Below, piece by piece: positions 57,554 through 64,000 of a stretch of DNA of 64,000 nt. The DNA is from Augochlora pura (Eukaryota > Arthropoda > Insecta > Hymenoptera > Halictidae), in assembly GCF_028453695.1 (NCBI RefSeq), contig NC_135779.1:12908831-12972830 (forward strand). Direction: 5' to 3'. The translations under genes and the position numbers were made by a program. Positions within the stretch are counted from its first letter, which is position 1, and every line of letters begins with the position of its first letter. Below the pieces are notes generated by a model that saw only the letters and a list, made by a program, of their open reading frames with translations, was not told the DNA's origin and did no database searches.

Positions 57554-58068
57554 TCGTCGATGCAATCACTATACATATGTATGTCAATACTAATGAATGA
57601 AACGAAACTAGATTATATAATTTCTTTTTTTCAGCGCTCTGTAATAGAAATACAAAGTAATACAATTTTCGTTGCAGAAACGTCATGCCTTGGCTCTGAT
57701 AATCATAGTTCCACTGTATTCCACTGTAAATTTGAGATCAATATAAGTTTTGCAAACTTCTCCGATTGGGGCAAGAACCGTTACATTTTGGGAAACTGTC
57801 CCGTCGTTTTGTTGCGACATAATGTGGAGTGAGAGAGAAAGGGAGAAACAGAGAAAGATATAAGACCGGGCCGAGAGAAGAGGAGCAAGAGAGAGTGTGA
57901 GAGAAAGAGGAAGAGAAGAAAGGAAAAGGAAACAGAAGACTAAGCAAGTGCGGCGGGCGAATCGATGTGAATACAAATTGACGTTTCGATGCAAATTCCG
58001 ATTTGATATTATTATAATGAGCTCCCGAGAGGCTGGCAGCTCTTTTGCTGTCCGCGCCGGGACGAAGC

Positions 58069-58069
58069 A

Positions 58070-58117
<48 letters not shown>
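58069..58117. repeat. (AAT)n microsatellite
   Basis: About sixteen uninterrupted AAT units. Confidence 0.95.
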
Positions 58118-58118
<1 letters not shown>

Positions 58119-58685
58119 GAAATAAAGCACGGCTCGGACGATAATGACTTTGGAGCCGCAAAGAATATCGTGCCAGGAACGCTGCGGAACACGCGACTCG
58201 ACCGGGACGGGGAAAAAATAGGGAGTAACGAAAAGAGGAGAGACGAGACGAATCCGACGCGACGGTCTGACACTGCTTTAATTGTCATTATTCACGTTCA
58301 GATAGCTGCAACTCGACGCTGTGTAACAACGGGCTGTTCCGAGGAAAGAACGAGAATAGGTCGCGGGCTGATGATCTCGATGTTGCACGGATAGCCTTGT
58401 TTCTATTTCTTCCTTTTTTCTATGGGAAAAGTCAGGCACGGCGGATTTCTATGCGGTTTCAGCACGGCCCAATAGTGCTCGATACAGATTTGTTCGCAAC
58501 TGCGATCACTTGAATGGGAGCGAGCAACCTTCCAAGTTTCAAAGAAGAAACGCATTTAATTAAGAAAGTATTCTAGCTTCGATCGCAATTTTTAACATGT
58601 TTTTTAGATTCTTGGAGAAAAACTGGAACCCATATTTGTATAGCAATATCAAAATGTTTATATTTTTCGCCTATGTTTGAAGAAT

Positions 58686-58970
58686 ATACAAGATTTCCCA
58701 AAAATGTCTAACGATCCGAAAATGAGGAATGCCTGAGACCATTTCAAGCAACTTTTTCCTTTACAAAAATGTTCTCAAAGGTATCGTTAAGGGGAATTGG
58801 GTTTCGTTCGCTCCTCGGCTCGGTCATCTAGTTCGAAGCAAGCTCAGCTCTTATTGGTCATGGTTTTTTGTTAATAATTTATAAACAAAACCGCGCTAAG
58901 GAAATAGTTGCTTCAAATGACCTCAGGAACCCCTCATTTTGCGATTGCGAGTGACTTTTGAGACACTGCA
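58686..58970. mobile_element. Foldback MITE, diverged copy
   Basis: Left end ACAAGATTTCCCAAAAATGT and the shared core (TGCCTGAGACCATTTC, ATTGGTCATGGTTTTTTG, AATGACCTCAGG) match the 49069 element in the same orientation. The right end (GCAGTGTCTCAAAAGTCAC read inward) is more diverged. Slightly shorter than the best copy. Confidence 0.65.
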
Positions 58971-59185
58971 TAATTGTACAATTGACATACGGATTCTAAT
59001 CGATGTATGCATATTAATGAATATTGTAACGAATGACACAATGCAAACGTTTATGCACCTTTCCTTGATGTATCGTTGGTTGTCTAAAGGATGTTATTAT
59101 ATGAAAAGAATAATTTAAAAAATAGTTACAACACGAAGTCGTTCTACGCCGAAAGGTAATGAATATAGTAAACGAGTAATATTAA

Positions 59186-59374
59186 CCCCTTACCGTACCA
59201 TTTTCTTCACAGTCACTGCAATTAGAAATTTTTCAATTGGTATAATTTCTCAGAAGGGACTGAAATAACTGAATTTACTCGAATGCTTAAATATTAATAA
59301 CAAGGGACTAGAATTTTATCCAAATTACTAGTAATTTCCATCGCGAGTCGGACTCGTCAAAGTGTGGTAAGGGG
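59186..59374. mobile_element. TTAA MITE with CCCCTTACC ends, 189 bp
   Basis: TTAA lies at 59182-59185 and 59375-59378. The left end CCCCTTACCGTAC and the right end read inward, CCCCTTACCACAC, agree at 11 of 13 bases. The palindrome CGAGTCGGACTCG lies at 59344-59356, 18 bp from the right end; a weaker CAGTCACTG lies at 59210. No ORF. Confidence 0.75.
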
Positions 59375-59378
59375 TTAA

Positions 59379-61530
59379 TAATACATGATTTATGGCGCAA
59401 CAGTTAAACAATATTTCGGTAGGTATGTCGATGAACGTTGATGATACTGATTTAAGCGATAGTGTACTCACGAGAGACCGCTTCTATTTTCTCTAAATGT
59501 TATGAAGTAGCACTCGAATCAATATTACTTAAGGAATGAAACGAATCGCACAGACTTCGAGGAGGCAGTAGCAGAGAAACTGGTCAACCGACAACATCGA
59601 CGATAGTTGGACCAGTGTTCCACTCGAAACAATCAATAGACCAATATGGTTAACCGAGCAGTAAAGTTAATCGAATCGGTCAAGGTGCCAATATTCCGTT
59701 TCCGAAATTGCAAGGCATGTTATCACGCAACCCACAATATGCAATGAAAATTTTAATCGCAGTAAAACCTCTATCGTATTAACGCGTGAAACGGCAGCAT
59801 ATGGTAATGATCGAACGATAGGGATTTCTAGATACAAGTACTTATTTTCGAATATTTTTATTTCAATTTTAATAATTTAAACGTAAAGAGTACGCAGAAA
59901 TTTTGAACTATTTTGTTGGAACTATAAAGACGTTTCTAAAGTGTATTCACTATAATGTAATTATATCGATGTATTATTTATATCGTATATATCTTGTTTA
60001 CGCTTAATATGCAATAAAGTTATTATAATAAAATTAATATTATTGCTAAAATCACGCTAATTAATAAACACATTACAAAAGTCGTTTGACTTATCTACAT
60101 TTTCTAATATTTTCGATTTTGAAACAATTGTTATTTTATGCTACAAGTCATTTAAATCTGGAGTTTGAAACAGTACATAGTGTGATAAAAAATAATATTT
60201 GGGCCAAAAACTTCGATTCGTTTGTCCTGCATTTTTCAACATTTCGGACGTTAAATCAATGGTTTATTTATTTCGCTTAAATCTAGAATTACGAAAAGTA
60301 AAGCACGCCTGGTTCGATGAAAAATATTGTGTTAACCAAATGTATGACGTCGAAATGCGCGTTGATAAACTGTGTTACATTTTCGCAGTCAATGGAAAAC
60401 AAAATCATTGTCCGACGAATTGTCAATATGTTCGTCACTTCACGGCATGCGAAAATTTCATTAAAATATATGCTGGTTGAAACATTGAACAAATGTATTT
60501 TTAATCGTATATTAAAAAGCTAAGGTTAAACAATTCATTCGTTTATATATTTTAATAAGAAACATCTCTTGGTATAACGAACTGTTACAAAGTTCAATAA
60601 AATTTAAAAATATTGTTACAAATTTCAGTAAATTTTATGAAAATTCACTTGTGATTCGTTGATTCAGTTCAGCCATTGTAAAAAATATTAAAAAGCTTCT
60701 TGTAAATAAAGTGTTAACTGTATTTAATTTAACTTTCATGTTATTACACCTGTGAATTTTGCATTTTATAAGTAGACTGCGGATTATATGCATTTTTAAC
60801 GAAATTGGTTAAAATAAAATAAAATACTAACAATATAAGGAGAATGTAAAAGTAACATCCCATTATTACTAACTTATTTAAATTATTAACAAGAGAAGTA
60901 TATCTCTATTTCATTACCTTTCTTATAAATTAAGTAATAACTGATTATTTTGCATACATTAAGTATAGCATTTGGCTCGATACATATACCATTACATTAC
61001 TTCCACAATCGTTTTTATTAAATTCAGAAATCAATTTTTACTACAATTCACCGAAGTGTACTAAAGTTTATTAAAATCTATGACTTTTGTTATATTAGAG
61101 CAAAGAGGTTAACAAAGTAATCACTACAATAAATCCAGTGCTTGTAAATCTTATGTTATAAGATATACTATTCTAATTTTGTGTTTTTAATGACCACTGT
61201 GTAATAATAAAAGCGTTACAAAATTGAAGCGACGCCAGGTATACCACTGCCTTTGCCTAGAAAGAAGCACAAGTTACAACGAAAGACGTCGCAAAAATAG
61301 GTCGGTGCATAATACAAAAATTATAAAGATTAGGGACAAGCAAACAAGCAAAGACTTCTTGATATAAGTGGTGCATGAAAATAAAGATGTTGCAGCGGAG
61401 AGCGTAAGATGGTTATTTAGCAGGAATGTAAACGGTCCCGTTTAATGAGCTCAGGAATGATAAAGATAACAATTAGCGAGCCTTATATAAAATTGACGAA
61501 GACCACGTTTCAACGGTTATTTAGCTTTCT
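59379..61530. other. AT-rich non-coding stretch
   Basis: No gene is supported. One copy of the AGACTGCGGATT motif lies at 60772. Overlapping short frames at 60199-60523 on both strands match nothing. Confidence 0.5.
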
Positions 61531-61534
61531 ACGC

Positions 61535-62530
61535 TGTTACGTACGGAGATTACTCCAGACGATTTTTCTGCTCCTTCTTGAGGGTTTACACTAGCTAACG
61601 TCGGCCGGGAGCGCGACTCCGCGATCATAATATAAATGTTTAGTCTTCCGACGAACCCCAACCTAAGGGCTGGGACCACCTGCCACTGTATCATCCGCGG
61701 GATGATCTGGTCACGTAGGCCCAGCCCCCACTACCAAATTTTCTAGTTCAGCCGCATAGAAAAGGGCTAAGATTTTTCTTCTCATCGGGCAGTTTCAAGT
61801 CAAATCGCGACGCGAGACGTAGCAAGATCGAGTCGAGTTTTCCTTCGAGCAATAGTTAACCCTCGCCGACTTGGTGCGAAAACCAGAGAGCGTGTCTTAG
61901 GACTATCGCGAAACTTACACTACACTTACACACTTGTAATAGACTGAAGTTGTTAGATTATATTAGTTTTAAACTTGCAATTCAGTGTACAAGTTTATTT
62001 CATTCCATCTCCCAGTTCGAGTTAGTTGTTGGTAACGATCCCACAAAGATATACCTTTGCCGCTCGAGGTGTATCAATTAATATTTCTTTCGAAGTTACG
62101 AGGCAAAATTAGAATCAATCCAAAACCCCATTACCCAATCAGTGGCGACCCGCTGATGAAAGAGGCATCGGCTAGTCCACGAAACCATTACACCCAGTAG
62201 CGACCCGTTGATGAAAGAGGCAAGGACCAGTCCGTGAACCATCCCTACACCTAGTGGCGACCCGTTGATGAAAGAGGCAACGGCCAGTCCACGCAATTTC
62301 CTACTAGCGGCGACCCGTTGATGATAGAGGCAACGACCAGTCCGTGAAACCTTATCCTACTAGCGGCGACCCGTTGATGATAGAGGCAACGACCAGTCCG
62401 TGAAACCTTATCCTACTAGTGGCGACCCGGTGATGAAAGAGGCATCGGCCAGTCCACGCATTCCTTTCCAAATATCCGCGCAAACTCATTGACCTCCGGC
62501 CACGTGTGCACCGGCCCTCGGCTCGTAACA
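61535..62530. mobile_element. Solo LTR of about 1 kb with internal minisatellite
   Basis: Starts TGTTACGTACGG and ends CTCGTAACA, so the ends are TG...CA and the outer seven bases are mirror images (TGTTACG/CGTAACA). ACGC flanks both sides (61531-61534 and 62531-62534). The length is 996 bp with no coding frame of note. A 4-bp duplication fits Ty3/gypsy. The second half contains six tandem units of about 56 bp. The lineage is unknown and no full-length relative is in the window. Confidence 0.75.
62141..62470. repeat. 56-bp minisatellite, six units
   Basis: Units start at 62141, 62196, 62253, 62306, 62362 and 62418 (steps 55, 57, 53, 56, 56) and share GGCGACCCGTTGATGAAAGA and CAGTCC. Units four and five are nearly identical. 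TGGCGACC at several unit starts resembles a tRNA-Arg-type primer site, so the array may have grown from a retroelement leader. That is inference. Confidence 0.9.
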
Positions 62531-62534
62531 ACGC

Positions 62535-63316
62535 ATTTGTTATACTTATTAAAGCAAAAGAGTCTAACTCTATTACACTTTGTAATTCGTATTACACAAT
62601 TTTGAGAAACACAATTGTTATCTTGAATTAAGAATTGCCTGCGCTATAGTTTATTTTTACTTGTTCTTTTATTATAGCTAAAGTATTATGTTTACTAATA
62701 TTTTACATTCAAGTATAGTTCGTTTCAATTATTGAGAGGTATATTATGCAGGTCGGACAAAAGACCTTATTCTCGCGTACAGCACTACTTTGATTCAATT
62801 TTATTAAATTCATTTATATTTTACTTTATATACAAAGAAAAAATCAAATTCTTTTAGTTCAGGAATTTAATTACTCTTACTTCTCCCAGGACACCTTCTG
62901 ATAGTGTAGCAACGTCAGGCGTAGGATACGCGTCCGAAGGTCGCCCCAAGCGGGGCTTTAGTGGATCGAAACCTACACTGCCCCCGTCAACGCCCCCGAG
63001 TTACAGGGCGAAAGACTTGTTATGTATCGTAAATACGTATCGACAATAATTGTATTTCCATATGTTTATCCTCACATTCGTGTATTAATTATATTGTATT
63101 TTGTTTTATGGTAGAATATATTATCATCGATCTATTAACATCAATCGTATGAATGGGGCCTATATCAGGCACAGCATAATTCGAAACCTGTGAATATGAA
63201 TTATTCTTCCCGCCTGTTTCTTTGTTGTTCATTCATCACGCGTCCCTTTATAATAGTAAAGTTCGATCTCTAACCACGCTACACATTATTCGAATTTCAT
63301 TGTCTTACACTTTCCT
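62535..63316. other. Non-coding stretch
   Basis: Mostly AT-rich. A GC-richer segment at about 62880-63010 includes the hairpin GCCCCAAGCGGGGC at 62943-62956 with no assigned role. Confidence 0.45.
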
Positions 63317-63320
63317 TTAA

Positions 63321-63675
63321 CACTTTAACAACCACTCACACAGCATGTGTGTGATAGCCGGAACAACCGTTACCGACCGCTCACACAACATGTGTGTGAT
63401 GCTGACGCCGAAGGTTGTTCACCAGTACCACACTCTTTGTGTGATAATTTATGAATGTAAACAAGTGTGGATATTGCTATTGGCTTCATATTTCATTGTC
63501 ACGTCTTTGATTATAGGTAATTATCGCCTATTTTTAATTTTTGATTAAATTTTGTTGTTTTTTGTTTTATGTTAACGTTTTCGTGAATTTAATAAAGTTC
63601 TTTAAAATTAATTCTTCAAAAATACTGCCGGCCCCTGGCGACGTTTGATCGCGTAGACGTGCGGTCGTTAAAGTG
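63321..63675. mobile_element. TTAA MITE with three CACAC/GTGTG hairpins, 355 bp
   Basis: TTAA lies at 63317-63320 and 63676-63679. The ends are CACTTTAACAACC and, read inward from the right, CACTTTAACGACC (12 of 13). Three hairpins follow the left end: TCACACAGCATGTGTGTGA (63336-63354), TCACACAACATGTGTGTGA (63381-63399) and CACACTCTTTGTGTG (63429-63443). The first starts 15 bp inside the end. A 67-codon frame (63345-63548) across them has no recognisable product. Confidence 0.8.
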
Positions 63676-63679
63676 TTAA

Positions 63680-64000
63680 TAATGAATTGGTAGCAGTCCA
63701 TACAGACACGCACGCGCCGAACCCTCCGCGAACATAATATAGGAGATTTATAATCGTTAAAGTAAAATTTAAACATCAATGAAACAATGTGTATAATTAA
63801 AGCTACCATAAAAGTCAGTGTTACCTATTTTGTAATTATTTATGAACATACATTTTGTCCGAAATGATTAAACGAATTAATCTTGCCCATACACGAACTT
63901 GTATAACCAAAGTAAATCAGAATTCTAGTAAATGTATGCATGTACGTATTGTGCACGATAAACACATATGCCATCGAAATGAATGCTCGGTACCACAATG
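63680..64000. other. AT-rich non-coding end of the window
   Basis: No gene or repeat was seen. Confidence 0.5.

Larger units (their letters stand above)
56087..58685. other. Non-coding stretch with microsatellites
   Basis: GC-rich at 56250-56560, then several long microsatellites (56713, 57517, 58069). Frames of up to 201 codons (57683-58288 minus; 57897-58394 plus) run through the repeats and are artefacts of them. Confidence 0.5.

Noticed and set aside
57683..58394. 201-codon minus and 165-codon plus frames
   Set aside because: Both run through the (AAT)n and GA-rich microsatellites and contain long Ile or Tyr runs from them.
60199..60523. Overlapping frames of 67-93 codons on both strands
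   Set aside because: No recognisable family, AT-rich context, no splice or promoter support.
62141..62470. CRISPR-like regular repeat
   Set aside because: Units are contiguous and diverge together with no unique spacers, in animal DNA; it is a minisatellite inside a solo LTR.
62943..62956. GC-rich hairpin resembling a bacterial terminator
   Set aside because: Eukaryotic context and no adjacent gene; a single hairpin is not evidence of a terminator.

Overview
The window is insect nuclear DNA, most likely from a hymenopteran (bee, wasp or ant). That call rests on the general look of the DNA: an AT-rich background with GC-rich, CpG-rich islands, a Jockey-clade LINE, mariner remnants, a Ty3/gypsy element and many short TTAA-flanked elements. 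The species cannot be fixed from the sequence alone. I found no convincing host protein-coding gene, no intact tRNA and no rRNA. Most of the 64 kb is intergenic or intronic DNA whose recognisable content is mobile elements. A run of exactly 100 N (25469-25568) marks an assembly gap.

The main coding unit is a nearly intact Ty3/gypsy LTR retrotransposon at 16042-21064. It has two almost identical LTRs of about 290 bp, a TATA target-site duplication, a tRNA-Pro-like primer site and one gag-pol reading frame. That frame carries a SAP-like domain, two CCHC knuckles, aspartic protease, reverse transcriptase, RNase H and integrase. A frameshift in RNase H, apparently a 4-base tandem duplication, breaks it. 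There is no env gene.

The second large unit is a 5'-truncated Jockey-clade non-LTR element on the minus strand (51110-55482), decayed by frameshifts. Two later insertions are nested in its ORF2: a 277-bp TTAA element (53304-53580) and a 553-bp solo LTR with a CTATT duplication (51484-52036). Its frame continues across each insertion if the insert and one target copy are ignored. A further solo LTR of about 1 kb (61535-62530, duplication ACGC) contains a six-unit minisatellite of about 56 bp.

At least seven short non-autonomous elements with TTAA or near-TTAA flanks and inverted ends lie along the window (6330, 6582, 15323, 31947, 53304, 59186, 63321), plus single-ended candidates at 27454, 27616 and 44120. 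Most carry a family-specific perfect or near-perfect palindrome about 10-20 bp inside an end. This matches the layout of piggyBac-type ends (terminal repeat, then a palindromic internal repeat). A separate foldback family with ends like GGTATCCCAAAAATGTCTAA has four traces (25423, 39549, 49069, 58686). Two mariner fragments are present (24945, 39731). A short motif close to AGACTGCGGATTTTTATGCA recurs more than ten times in both orientations across the window.

The GC-rich islands (about 7080-7740, 11460-11880, 21540-22060, 22850-23320, 28220-29060, 33240-33600, 41760-42540, 44920-45500, 56250-56560) contain only overlapping unrecognisable ORFs. They may be regulatory or first-exon sequence of neighbouring genes. 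One weak exon candidate with a good splice donor ends at 23315.
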